From: CAYONM01 sp964405325
GTDB taxonomy: Bacteria; Planctomycetota; UBA11346
Length of the DNA stretch: 22,887 nucleotides
Assembly: GCA_964405325.1 (NCBI GenBank)
Contig: CAYONM010000034.1
Location: 1 to 22,887, forward strand
Direction: 5' to 3'
Shown piece after piece: positions 1 to 7,604 of the stretch. Under the pieces are notes generated by a model that worked only from the letters and a program-made list of their open reading frames with translations, had not been told where the DNA came from and did no database searches. Both the position numbers and the translations under genes were made by a program. Each line of letters begins with the position of its first letter. Positions within the stretch are counted from its first letter, which is position 1.

Positions 1-3
1 GAG

Positions 4-69
4 GCACGGAGGCACGGAGAAAAAGGCTGCTTTCTGGGCTCTTTCGCCGTGTTCTCCGCGCCTTTGTGA
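4..69. repeat. Imperfect inverted repeat of the 'GGCACGGAG' intergenic type
   Basis: The left edge has a tandem GGCACGGA (bases 3-10 and 11-18). Further on, TCTCCGCGCC at 53-62 pairs with GGCACGGAGA at 11-20 with a single mismatch, and weaker pairing continues outward to about 5/68. Tandem CACGGAG or CACAGAG units with a facing complementary copy are a familiar intergenic motif in several bacterial phyla; that comparison is from memory. It lies just beyond the 3' end of the minus-strand radA gene and may act as a terminator or processing hairpin, though no T-tract follows on that strand. The element may extend past the window edge. Confidence 0.45.
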
Positions 70-108
70 GAGACACCATGATGCGCTGGCGGAATGACGC
101 GTGGTCGG

Positions 109-1473
109 TCACTCCGACGCAAAGACCGCTTCGATCACCTCGGCCAGGCTGCTGCTAACGATTCGGCCTCGCCCCTTGCCGGGGCCGGGGCCGATCAGGC
201 GTTTAAAGCCTAGGCGGCGAGCCGCAGCGGCGCGCAGGTCGTAGCGGGCGACCGGGCGCAATTCGCCGCCTAGGCCGACCTCGCCAATGAAAGCGGCGTC
301 ACGCGGCACTGGTTCGTCGCGCCAGGCCGAGGCGATGGCCATGGCGATGCCCAGGTCGGCGGCGGGTTCGCGGATCTGGACGCCGCCGGTGGCATTGACG
401 AACACGTCACAGCTGCCCAGTGGTAAGCGGGCGCGGCGGCCGAGTACGGCGGCGATCATGGCAACCCGGTTGTTGTCCAGGCCAGAGACCCGGCGGGTCG
501 GTTGCGGATAATCGGTTTGGTTGACCAGGGCCTGCACTTCCACCAGCAGGCAGCGGTTGCCTTCGATCACTGGCACGATGCAGCTGCCCGAGACCTGAGC
601 GTTGCGATGCTCGATGAACAATCCGGCCGGATCGGCCACATCCTGCAGGCCGTCTGCATGCATGGTGAACAGCGCCAGATCCCCAGTGGCACCGAAGCGG
701 TGTTTCACGGCTCGTAGGCAGCGCAGATCGCGCTCGTGGTCGCCTTCGAAGGCGAGCACCGTATCCACCAGGTGTTCCAGCAGGCGTGGTCCGGCCAGCT
801 GGCCGTCCTTGGTGACGTGCCCGATAATCAGCAGCGTAGTGCCGGTGGCCTTGGCGGCGGCGACCAAGGCGGTGGTGCAGCCGCGCACTTGCGAAGGCGA
901 GCCGGCAATGCCATCGATGTCGGTCTTGTTCAGCAGTTGGATGGAGTCCACCACCACCAGGCGATAGCCGCTGCCGGCGATGGCGCTGATCAGGGCGTCG
1001 CAGTCGGCGCTGGCGGCCAGCTGCAGCTGGGCTGCGGCGGTGGCCAGGCCTAGGCGGGCACAGCGGTCGCGCACCTGCTCGACGCTCTCTTCGGCGGTGC
1101 AGTACAGCACGGGATGCTGCTGGCCGATGATGCCACAGACCTGGGCCAACAGGGTGCTTTTGCCAATGCCCGGAGCGCCACCCAGGACCAGGGCTGAACC
1201 CTGGACCAAGCCACCGCCCAGCAGTCGGTCCAGCTCGCCGGAGCCGGTTCCCAGGCGGGGCAGTTCGTTGTTGCTGCCAATATCCAGCAGGCCCTGCGGA
1301 TTCAGTGCCATACCCCCACCGCTGGCGGCAACATGCTGATGCAGGCGGGCTTCCTCGCCGCGCAATTCTACCACCGTGCCCATCTCACCGCAGTGTGGGC
1401 AGCGGCCTTGCCAGCGGTCAACCGCGGCGCCGCAGTTGGAACAGGCGTAGGAGCTCGTTTTCCGTTTGGCCAT
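109..1473 (-). CDS. radA: DNA repair protein RadA (Sms)
   Basis: RadA is a RecA-family ATPase that drives branch migration of recombination intermediates in the cytoplasm. The 454 residues match the usual length. An N-terminal C4 zinc ribbon (C11, C14, C25, C28) is followed by a RecA-like core with Walker A GGAPGIGKST (K105) and Walker B VVVD (173-176). The RadA signature motif appears as KHRFG (257-261), where the family norm is KNRFG. A Lon-protease-like domain without the need for catalysis fills about residues 285-454. The start at 1473 gives the expected zinc-ribbon N-terminus, although no strong ribosome binding site is visible. The gene is transcribed away from the neighbouring membrane operon, with a gap of about 190 bp. 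The identification is secure; only the Asn-to-His change in the signature motif is odd. Confidence 0.97.
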   Translation of the reverse strand: MAKRKTSSYACSNCGAAVDRWQGRCPHCGEMGTVVELRGEEARLHQHVAASGGGMALNPQGLLDIGSNNELPRLGTGSGELDRLLGGGLVQGSALVLGGAPGIGKSTLLAQVCGIIGQQHPVLYCTAEESVEQVRDRCARLGLATAAAQLQLAASADCDALISAIAGSGYRLVVVDSIQLLNKTDIDGIAGSPSQVRGCTTALVAAAKATGTTLLIIGHVTKDGQLAGPRLLEHLVDTVLAFEGDHERDLRCLRAVKHRFGATGDLALFTMHADGLQDVADPAGLFIEHRNAQVSGSCIVPVIEGNRCLLVEVQALVNQTDYPQPTRRVSGLDNNRVAMIAAVLGRRARLPLGSCDVFVNATGGVQIREPAADLGIAMAIASAWRDEPVPRDAAFIGEVGLGGELRPVARYDLRAAAARRLGFKRLIGPGPGKGRGRIVSSSLAEVIEAVFASE

Positions 1474-1666
1474 TGTGGGGGTCTATCCGGCGATGCGGTT
1501 TGGCCAATAGCGGGTTGAATTCGCAGGTCTGCCATCTGACTGGGGACGACTGTTGCACAGGAGCCCCAAGGCATGCGATATCCAAGATTGCAGGGCATGC
1601 GAAACTGGCACCATCTGCCGTGCCATGCCGGCTTGGTAGCGGGCAATGGAAGGGGAGTCATCAGGC
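1474..1666. promoter_or_regulatory. Divergent intergenic region radA / membrane operon
   Basis: This 193-bp region must hold the promoters of radA (minus) and of the plus-strand membrane operon. A direct repeat GGCATGCGA occurs at 1570-1578 and 1594-1602, 24 bp apart, which would put both copies on similar helix faces. An inverted repeat TGGCAC(8 nt)GTGCCA lies at 1606-1625. A purine-rich ribosome binding site (AAGGGGAG, 1650-1657) precedes the ATG at 1667. I could not pick out a convincing -35/-10 pair or a sigma-54 site, so the operator role of the repeats is only inferred. Confidence 0.35.
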
Positions 1667-2293
1667 ATGGACCAGACCGCGATTATCGCCGCTTTGGCGG
1701 TAGCCTTCTTTGTGATGCTGATCCTGGGCTTTATTTTTCGCAAGTCGGGTTCGGCGTCATCGCAGTTGCATGATTCTGACTTCGCCGGTGGTCGCTCCGG
1801 CTCTTCCGGCGGTCGGAGCCTGGCGCAAGCGCAGCGTGGCGATCTCCTGCGGATCGAATCCCGGGCCTTGCCGGAATCGTCGATACACCTGGAGATCGAC
1901 CGCATCGACGGCTACGTCCAGGGCTCGGACCAATGGCAGGAATTCAGCGGCGTTCATCGTGGGCGTCGTTTGTTTGTAGAGCAGGGCGAGCGCTCGCTTC
2001 CCATGATCTGTATCGCCGACGGCATCCCCTTGCACGCCCTGGATCTGGATCCGGAGGATTTGGCGGATGACGAGTTGCGCTGTGAATTCCATGGCGAGCA
2101 TTTTGTCTGCACCGAGATGAGCGAAGCCGTGTTCTACGAGGACGAGGACGGTGACGGCGAGCTGTTCACCTACTGGGACCTCAGTAACCGGGATGGCAGC
2201 CAGACCCTGACCATCGAAGCCTGGTCGGGCGAGCAACCGACCGCCTCGCAGAGTGTCCAGGTTGATTCGCTCGAGGTCGAAAGCGGCGACTGA
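1667..2293 (+). CDS. Membrane-anchored DUF4178/YjfK-like protein
   Basis: First gene of the membrane operon, 208 aa, function unknown. One N-terminal transmembrane helix (about residues 4-24) is followed by a basic linker and a small acidic beta-rich domain. That domain begins GDLLRIESR and contains a G-x-Y-V-Q-G strand, an F-x-E-D-E-D-G-D-G loop and a W-x-x-x-N-R-D-G turn. This pattern fits DUF4178/DUF2491 (YjfK-like) proteins, which usually sit beside DUF350 genes. I chose the ATG at 1667 over an in-frame ATG at 1646 because AAGGGGAG lies 9 nt before 1667, and because translation from there begins directly with a typical anchor. It ends 18 nt before the next gene, so cotranscription is likely. 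The family assignment rests on sequence pattern plus neighbours, not on a profile search. Confidence 0.7.
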   Translation: MDQTAIIAALAVAFFVMLILGFIFRKSGSASSQLHDSDFAGGRSGSSGGRSLAQAQRGDLLRIESRALPESSIHLEIDRIDGYVQGSDQWQEFSGVHRGRRLFVEQGERSLPMICIADGIPLHALDLDPEDLADDELRCEFHGEHFVCTEMSEAVFYEDEDGDGELFTYWDLSNRDGSQTLTIEAWSGEQPTASQSVQVDSLEVESGD

Positions 2294-2311
2294 AGTAAGG
2301 AGCATGGCACC

Positions 2312-3751
2312 ATGGCCAAGATATTTTTCGCCTTCGCCACCTGTATAGCGGCGTTGATCGCTCTGCAGGTGCTCATCGGCATGGAGCTGTTCTCCCTGCC
2401 CGATCGGCTCGTCACCCAATCCCGCGCCGAAATCGAGAAATGGCGGGAGGCCTCGACCGAGGCCACCGGGCATGTGTCCGAGGCCTGGGGCAAGCTGGAG
2501 CTGTACAGCCAGGCTTTTGCCGGCATGCGTGGCGATTGGGAGCTTGCCCTGGAGCAGGCCGCCGGACTGCAGGAGGGCGGCGATCAGCTGGTCGGGACAT
2601 TGCAGCCCCTGCTGGAAGCCGATCAGCCCAATGATGAGCAGCAGGTCGGCAAGCTGGTGACCGAACTCGGCGCCAAGCGCGTGGAATACCAGCGCCTGGC
2701 CACCGATGTCGCGCAGCAGATCAGCCACCTGGCCGACTGCATCCGCAATCGCGAGCGGATTCGTGATGAGTGTCGCGGCATGGTCGGCACTTTGGATAAT
2801 CGCAATCTGGACCAGCTGCGCGCCAAAGTGGAGCAGGCAGCTCTGGACTGGCCGAGCAAGCAGCAGGATTTGGATACTCGCCTGCAGCACTTGAAGGAGC
2901 GGGACGAGATGGTGCATCGGCAGCTGAAGATCGTCGAAGCCGAAACCGAACGGCCGGTGCACGAGATGGACGTGCGCGCCTTCGCTTTCGCCGCTGACAG
3001 CATTCGCGAGGTGGCGGCCGATCCCGGTCAGGCGGAACAGGAACTGCTACAGCTGTGCCAACAATTGTATACCGGCTGGGACGAGATCTTGGCGGACATG
3101 GATATCCAGGAGGGCGAGCAGATACGTTTCTACCACAGTATCCGTCGGGTCGAGATCGATACCGAGGTGCCAACGACCGCCGGCGCCGAATTGGCGGTTC
3201 AGCATGACGAGGACGTCAAGCTACGTCAGGTCAGCAAGCAGGTGTTCGAGAAGAACAAGAAGAACATCGGCATGGCGATCCGCTCCAAGCCGGCCGGTAA
3301 ATATGATCACGAGGTGGAGACCGTGGCGCAGCCGCCGGGCTTCTCCTATATCGCGCCGGTGGAACAGCAACGCAACCGCTACGGCGAATGGCGCGAGCAC
3401 CGCACTGGCGGCACCTACTGGGCATGGTACGGGCAGTATGCCTTCATGCGCAGCATGTTCTGGGGGTCCAACTACCGGCCCATCTACACCAGTACCTACA
3501 ACGACTACTACCGCAGCTACAACAGTGGCCGTAGCTGGTACGGTACCTCGGCGGGACGATCCTTGTACGGCACTCAGGGCAAGTATTCCTCGCGACAATA
3601 TAGCTCGTCCAAGTACTTGCGGACCGGTGGTCTGAAGCATACCCAGTACGTCAGGTCGGGTGGTCGCTACACCGGTCGTCCAAAAACCACGTCCAGATCC
3701 TCCTACCGGAGTTCGAGTTGGGGCGGTAGCCGTTCGGGAGGTGGCAAATGA
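2312..3751 (+). CDS. Membrane-anchored coiled-coil protein with Tyr/Ser/Arg/Gly-rich tail
   Basis: 479 aa, not recognised as a named family. Residues about 3-24 form a hydrophobic anchor or uncleaved signal. Residues about 35-300 are charged, Gln- and Glu-rich and helical with heptad character, suggesting a long coiled coil outside the membrane. Residues about 340-400 carry aromatic, Pro-rich and W/Y-rich segments (PPGFSYIAP, NRYGEW, WAWYGQYAF). The last 80 residues or so are low complexity, rich in Ser, Tyr, Arg and Gly, and end in a basic GGSRSGGGK. The ATG at 2312 has AAGGAG nine nt upstream; an ATG at 2304 is out of frame. It overlaps the DUF350 gene by 4 nt (ATGA), so the two are translationally coupled. 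In yjf-type operons a DUF1190 protein with a Gly/Ser-rich end occupies a similar place, but I see no clear homology. Confidence 0.8.
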   Translation: MAKIFFAFATCIAALIALQVLIGMELFSLPDRLVTQSRAEIEKWREASTEATGHVSEAWGKLELYSQAFAGMRGDWELALEQAAGLQEGGDQLVGTLQPLLEADQPNDEQQVGKLVTELGAKRVEYQRLATDVAQQISHLADCIRNRERIRDECRGMVGTLDNRNLDQLRAKVEQAALDWPSKQQDLDTRLQHLKERDEMVHRQLKIVEAETERPVHEMDVRAFAFAADSIREVAADPGQAEQELLQLCQQLYTGWDEILADMDIQEGEQIRFYHSIRRVEIDTEVPTTAGAELAVQHDEDVKLRQVSKQVFEKNKKNIGMAIRSKPAGKYDHEVETVAQPPGFSYIAPVEQQRNRYGEWREHRTGGTYWAWYGQYAFMRSMFWGSNYRPIYTSTYNDYYRSYNSGRSWYGTSAGRSLYGTQGKYSSRQYSSSKYLRTGGLKHTQYVRSGGRYTGRPKTTSRSSYRSSSWGGSRSGGGK

Positions 3752-4626
3752 TTACTATCGCCATCAGTCTGACCTATATCGTCCTCGGCCTGTGCCTGGT
3801 GCTCCTGGCCAAGCTGGTCCAGGATATTCTGACGCCGTATAAAATCGACAACGAGCTGGTCACCCGCGACAATCCGGCCCTGTCTGTGAGTTTCGGTGGC
3901 TATATGCTGGGGACGGTACTGATCTTCGTTGCCGCCTGTCGCGGTGAATTTGCCCAGGAGCCAGAGAACTATCTGCAGCTGGTCCGTTTCATCGGCAAAG
4001 ATGTCGCCTATGCCATCGCCGGCATTCTGGCCCTGAATCTGGGCCGTCTTATCTTGGACAAGGTCGCGCTGCCGCATTTCAGCAGTCGCAAAGAGATCAT
4101 CGAAGACCGTAATGTCGGCATGGGCGCGGTGGAATTTGGCAGCTTCGTCGCCACTGCGCTGACCATCGGCGGCGCGATCACCGGCACGGTTGGCGGTCCG
4201 CTGGAGGCCCTGGTCTTTTTCGTTCTGGGGCAGCTGGCGCTCTGCCTATTGGTGGTCTGCTACGAGAAAATGGTTCCGTACAGCGTGCACGGCGAGCTGG
4301 AAAAAGACAACGTGGCTGCCGGTATCAGCCTGGCGGGCGTGATGATCAGCTTTGGCATCATCCTCGCTGCTGGCGGTGCCGGTGTCGGTGCCGGCCTGCA
4401 TCAGGATGGCGTTGGCTTCGATTGGCCTGGTGCGCTCAGTTTCTATGGCGTCTGGTTGGTGGCCGGCCTGGTGGCGCTGACCTTCATCCGCTTGGTGATC
4501 GACCGGGTGCTGCTGCCGCACCGGCCGGTGGCTTTGGAGATTTCCGAAGACCAGAATGTCGGCGTCGCCTGGGTGGAGGCGGTCACCACCGTCGGTATGA
4601 CCCTGTTGATTGTGGCGATGTTGTAA
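3748..4626 (+). CDS. DUF350 (YjfL-like) integral membrane protein, two tandem units
   Basis: 292 aa of almost entirely hydrophobic sequence with about eight predicted helices, arranged as two similar halves. Each half ends in a similar pattern: a membrane helix reading LGRLILDKVALPH or FIRLVIDRVLLPH, then E-[IE]-x-[ED]-[DR]-x-NVG (residues about 115-128 and 255-270), then another helix. This internal duplication and the conserved NVG after an acidic stretch are typical of DUF350 proteins, small membrane proteins of unknown function repeatedly found beside YjfK-like and polyamine-synthase-like genes. The start overlaps the upstream stop (ATGA), with GGGAGGTGG as ribosome binding site. The next ORF begins 7 nt after the stop. 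The protein probably forms part of a membrane complex with its neighbours; this is inferred from the operon only. Confidence 0.88.
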   Translation: MITIAISLTYIVLGLCLVLLAKLVQDILTPYKIDNELVTRDNPALSVSFGGYMLGTVLIFVAACRGEFAQEPENYLQLVRFIGKDVAYAIAGILALNLGRLILDKVALPHFSSRKEIIEDRNVGMGAVEFGSFVATALTIGGAITGTVGGPLEALVFFVLGQLALCLLVVCYEKMVPYSVHGELEKDNVAAGISLAGVMISFGIILAAGGAGVGAGLHQDGVGFDWPGALSFYGVWLVAGLVALTFIRLVIDRVLLPHRPVALEISEDQNVGVAWVEAVTTVGMTLLIVAML

Positions 4627-4633
4627 GCTTTGG

Positions 4634-6310
4634 ATGGAAGCGGTGGCTGATCAACCTTCCCTGATCCAACGTTACGCCCGGACCGCCCTGGCCGCTTCCA
4701 TGCTGATCATGGGTGCCTGCGGCATCGTGTACGAGTACGCCCTCGGCACCCTGGGTAACAATCTCATCGGCACCAGCCACGAACAGATCTACGTGATCAT
4801 CGGGCTGATGATGTTCGCTATGGGCATCGGTGCTTCCAGTCAGCGCTTCATCACCAAGCACCTGATCGATGGTTTTTTGTTGGTGGAAGTGCTGCTGGGG
4901 CTGGTCGGCGGCACCAGCGTGCTGCTGATCTACGGTGCCTATGCCTATCTGACCAGTTATCAGCTCCTGCTTTACGGCATCGCCGGCCTGATCGGTTTTC
5001 TGATCGGTCTGGAAATCCCATTGCTGATCCGCATCAACAAGACCTACGAAAAGCAGCTCAGTATCAACCTGGGTAATATTCTCTGCATGGATTACGTGGG
5101 CTCGTTGATCGGTGCCTTGCTGTTCGCTTTCGTGTTCATCTCGCGGGTGCCCTTGGAGCAGATCGCCATCTGGCTGGGGCTGACCAATATCGTGGTGGCG
5201 ATGCTCGGTGCGGCCTTGTTTGCGCCGCTGTTGCACGCACCGCGACGCTTGTTTGCCGCTATGGGGCTGACCGTGGCGATCCTGGTGGCTGGTTTTTTTG
5301 CTTCCAGTGATCTGATGCTGCGTTTTGAACAGCGCACCTACCAGGATCCGATCGTCTTCCGGGCCACCAGCCCCTATCAGCACGTAGTGTTGACCAAAAA
5401 AAACGAGCGCCTGCGCATGTACATCAATGGGCAGCTGCAGTTCGATACCACCGACGAGTATCGCTACCATGAGATGCTGGTGCATATGCCCATGGCCTTG
5501 GCGCGCAGCCGCGAGCGGGTGTTGATTCTCGGTGGTGGTGATGGCCTGGCCCTGCGCGAAGCGCTGCGCTACGGCGATGTTGGCCGGATCGATCTGGTGG
5601 ACCTGGATCCCATGATCACTTGTTTGGCAACTGAGCAGCCCGACCTGGTTGCCGCCAACCAGGCCAGTCTGCACGATACCCGCGCGACAGTGGTCGAAGC
5701 CGACGGGGTTCAGCCTGGCGACGAATTGGTGGTTCGGCGGCAGAGCACCTTGGCGCGTTGGCAGTGGGATCAGACCACCTATCGGCAAGCGACGGTCCGG
5801 GTGCTGAATGTCGACGCCGACCAGTTTATCCGGTCGGTGGATGACAGCTACGATGTCATCATTGTGGATTTTCCAGATCCGAACTCGCTGGAAATCAGTA
5901 AATTGTATTCCCTGGATTTCTACCGGCAGCTGCGCCGACTGATGCATGCAGACACACTGTTGTCGTGTCAGTCCGGCAGTCCGATCATGGCCCGTTCGGT
6001 GTTCCTGTGCATCGGCGCGACCCTGCGCGCTGCTGGTTACGAGGTGCTGCCGTACCACCACGCGGTGCCATCCTTCGGTCACTGGGGTTGGCATTTGGCC
6101 GGCCCCGCGGGTACGCAGCCGCGTTTGGCTGGTCGTCTGCAGGCGCTGGAGCGACTGCCGACGACCACCCGCCACGTCACCCCCGAACTGCTGCGCGCCA
6201 GTACGATTTTCGGCCGAGATGAATTGCTGGCTGATGGCATCGAGATCAGCACCCGCTTCAAGCCGGTGATTCTCGATTATTTCCGTCGCAGTTGGAGGCA
6301 GCAGCCATGA
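4634..6310 (+). CDS. Seven-helix membrane spermidine synthase-like aminopropyltransferase
   Basis: 558 aa. Residues about 17-228 hold seven transmembrane helices, and residues about 232-558 a class I methyltransferase-fold polyamine synthase domain. Diagnostic motifs are DTTDEYRYHEMLVHMP (271-286, the substrate-gate segment), LILGGGDG (297-304, nucleotide binding), DLVDLDP (320-326, ribose binding) and DFPDPNSLEISKLYS (412-426, containing the catalytic Asp region). The family transfers an aminopropyl group from decarboxylated S-adenosylmethionine to a diamine; the true acceptor here is unknown. An extra segment of about 35 residues (357-392) sits between the ribose-binding and catalytic motifs. 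I start at the ATG at 4634; an upstream in-frame TTG (4610) overlaps the DUF350 gene and is less likely. No clear ribosome binding site is visible, so coupling to the upstream stop is probable. No SpeD-type decarboxylase gene is in the window. Confidence 0.9.
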   Translation: MEAVADQPSLIQRYARTALAASMLIMGACGIVYEYALGTLGNNLIGTSHEQIYVIIGLMMFAMGIGASSQRFITKHLIDGFLLVEVLLGLVGGTSVLLIYGAYAYLTSYQLLLYGIAGLIGFLIGLEIPLLIRINKTYEKQLSINLGNILCMDYVGSLIGALLFAFVFISRVPLEQIAIWLGLTNIVVAMLGAALFAPLLHAPRRLFAAMGLTVAILVAGFFASSDLMLRFEQRTYQDPIVFRATSPYQHVVLTKKNERLRMYINGQLQFDTTDEYRYHEMLVHMPMALARSRERVLILGGGDGLALREALRYGDVGRIDLVDLDPMITCLATEQPDLVAANQASLHDTRATVVEADGVQPGDELVVRRQSTLARWQWDQTTYRQATVRVLNVDADQFIRSVDDSYDVIIVDFPDPNSLEISKLYSLDFYRQLRRLMHADTLLSCQSGSPIMARSVFLCIGATLRAAGYEVLPYHHAVPSFGHWGWHLAGPAGTQPRLAGRLQALERLPTTTRHVTPELLRASTIFGRDELLADGIEISTRFKPVILDYFRRSWRQQP

Positions 6311-6335
6311 GACGACGAAGGGCTTGGAGGTGCGT

Positions 6336-7412
6336 ATGAGCATGCTCGTGATCGCGATCCGCTTCTGGGAGCGGATCCGCAATCGGCCGGGGGTCGGCTT
6401 CAGTACCATTGTCCTGCTGGTGCTGTTGGCCATGCTGGGCAATGCGGTCACTTTTCGTCTGTTCGATAGTACGCCGCAGTCCCCCATCAGCTGGGGCGAT
6501 GCCTTCTGGTATAGCATCATCTCCATCACCACCATCGGCTATGGCGATCTGTCGGCCAGCAGCTTCGGCGCACGTACGGGGACGGTGGTGTTCATCGTCT
6601 TCATCGGCCTGTTGGCGTTCACCATGATGCTGGGCCTGATCACCGATCTCGGCCTGGCCTATCTGGAAAAAGGGAGACGCGGCATGGGCATTATCCACGC
6701 CACCGGTCACATTCTCATCGTCAATTATCCCGGCGAGCAACGGCTGTTGCAGTTGCTGCATGAATTGCAGACCGACGACAAGTGCGCCGGTCGCGATATC
6801 GTGCTGATCACTGACACAATCCAGGAGTTACCACCGGTGGACGCCAGCCTCGCCTTCATCCACGGCTCACCGCTGGATCACGATACCTTCAAGCGGGCCA
6901 ATGCCGCTGAGGCCAGTTTGGCGCTGATGTTGCCGGCGGATTATCATCGCAGTGAATCCGATGCTCTGACAGCCAGTGCGCTGTCGGTGATTAATGCGGT
7001 GGCACCGAAGCTGCGGGTGGTCGCCGAGTGTCTGGACGATCGACGGCGGCATCTGTTTGCCAATCATCAGGGGTCGCACGTGACCATCGTCTGCGGGCTG
7101 CATGTGGCCAGCAACATGATGATCCAGGAGTTGGGTGATCCGGGTATCTCGGCGACCATGGAAGAGATCACCAGCAACCAGGGCACCACCCTGTTCACCG
7201 CTGCGGTGACCAATCCCAAGGGGCGCAATTATATTGCGGTCTCTCAGGGCCTCTTGGCGGCTGGTATCAATGTCTTGGCGGTAATGCGCGACGGCAAGGC
7301 GCATACCCTGTTCGGTAAGCTCCAGACCCAGACCGGTGACAGCGTCGTGTATGTTGGCGATAAGCGCCATGGTTGGGAGCAACTGGTGGAGCTGGCCGAA
7401 GCCGCCGTGTAG
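6336..7412 (+). CDS. Two-TM potassium channel with C-terminal RCK/TrkA-N-like domain
   Basis: 358 aa. TM1 spans about residues 21-41. A pore loop follows with the K+ selectivity filter TTIGYGD (65-71), and TM2 spans about 82-106. Residues about 122-358 form a regulator-of-K+-conductance domain that opens GHILIVNYPGEQR. In this domain the usual glycine-rich dinucleotide loop (GxGxxG) is replaced by YPGEQR, so NAD binding may be lost. The terminal GKLQTQTGDSVVYVGD resembles a TrkA-C end. The ATG at 6336 is preceded by GGAGG five nt upstream; an in-frame TTG at 6324 is less likely. It is the last gene of the membrane operon and probably sets ion flux as part of the same system. Downstream lie the hairpins of the convergent intergenic region. 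Confidence 0.92.
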   Translation: MSMLVIAIRFWERIRNRPGVGFSTIVLLVLLAMLGNAVTFRLFDSTPQSPISWGDAFWYSIISITTIGYGDLSASSFGARTGTVVFIVFIGLLAFTMMLGLITDLGLAYLEKGRRGMGIIHATGHILIVNYPGEQRLLQLLHELQTDDKCAGRDIVLITDTIQELPPVDASLAFIHGSPLDHDTFKRANAAEASLALMLPADYHRSESDALTASALSVINAVAPKLRVVAECLDDRRRHLFANHQGSHVTIVCGLHVASNMMIQELGDPGISATMEEITSNQGTTLFTAAVTNPKGRNYIAVSQGLLAAGINVLAVMRDGKAHTLFGKLQTQTGDSVVYVGDKRHGWEQLVELAEAAV

Positions 7413-7604
7413 GCGTTGGCCGGCCTTGCTTTGTTGGATGAGAGACCGACCGACAGAGTGACGTGTTTTCGGTGATACTGGCGCGTTGCGCCGCCGGAAA
7501 ACGCTCGCACAACGAGCGAGTCACGATTGAGGTCGAGGGATCGGCGCTCGGCTGGCGGGTGTGACGGCGTTGCGAGATTCGAGCCGGACTGGCGGGGAAG
7601 CCCC
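7413..7604. terminator. Convergent intergenic region with two hairpins
   Basis: This 192-bp region separates two genes that end towards each other. GTTTTCGG (7465-7472) faces CCGGAAAAC (7494-7502), and inside that lies a perfect GGCGC-GTT-GCGCC stem (7480-7492). Immediately after comes CGCTCG-CACAA-CGAGCG (7502-7518). Neither is followed by a long T-run, though the outer stem of the first supplies T's on both strands. A bidirectional terminator or processing site is the simplest reading. Confidence 0.5.

Noticed and set aside
1757..2962. Open reading frame of about 400 codons on the minus strand
   Set aside because: It lies antisense to two well-supported plus-strand genes, has no recognisable domain, and reflects GC-rich codon bias of the real genes.
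4610..4633. TTG start for the membrane aminopropyltransferase
   Set aside because: It overlaps the DUF350 gene; the ATG at 4634 follows the stop by 7 nt and begins a normal N-terminus.
4583..6535. Open reading frame of about 650 codons on the minus strand
   Set aside because: It is antisense to the aminopropyltransferase and channel genes; its His/Gln-rich translation is typical of a shadow frame.
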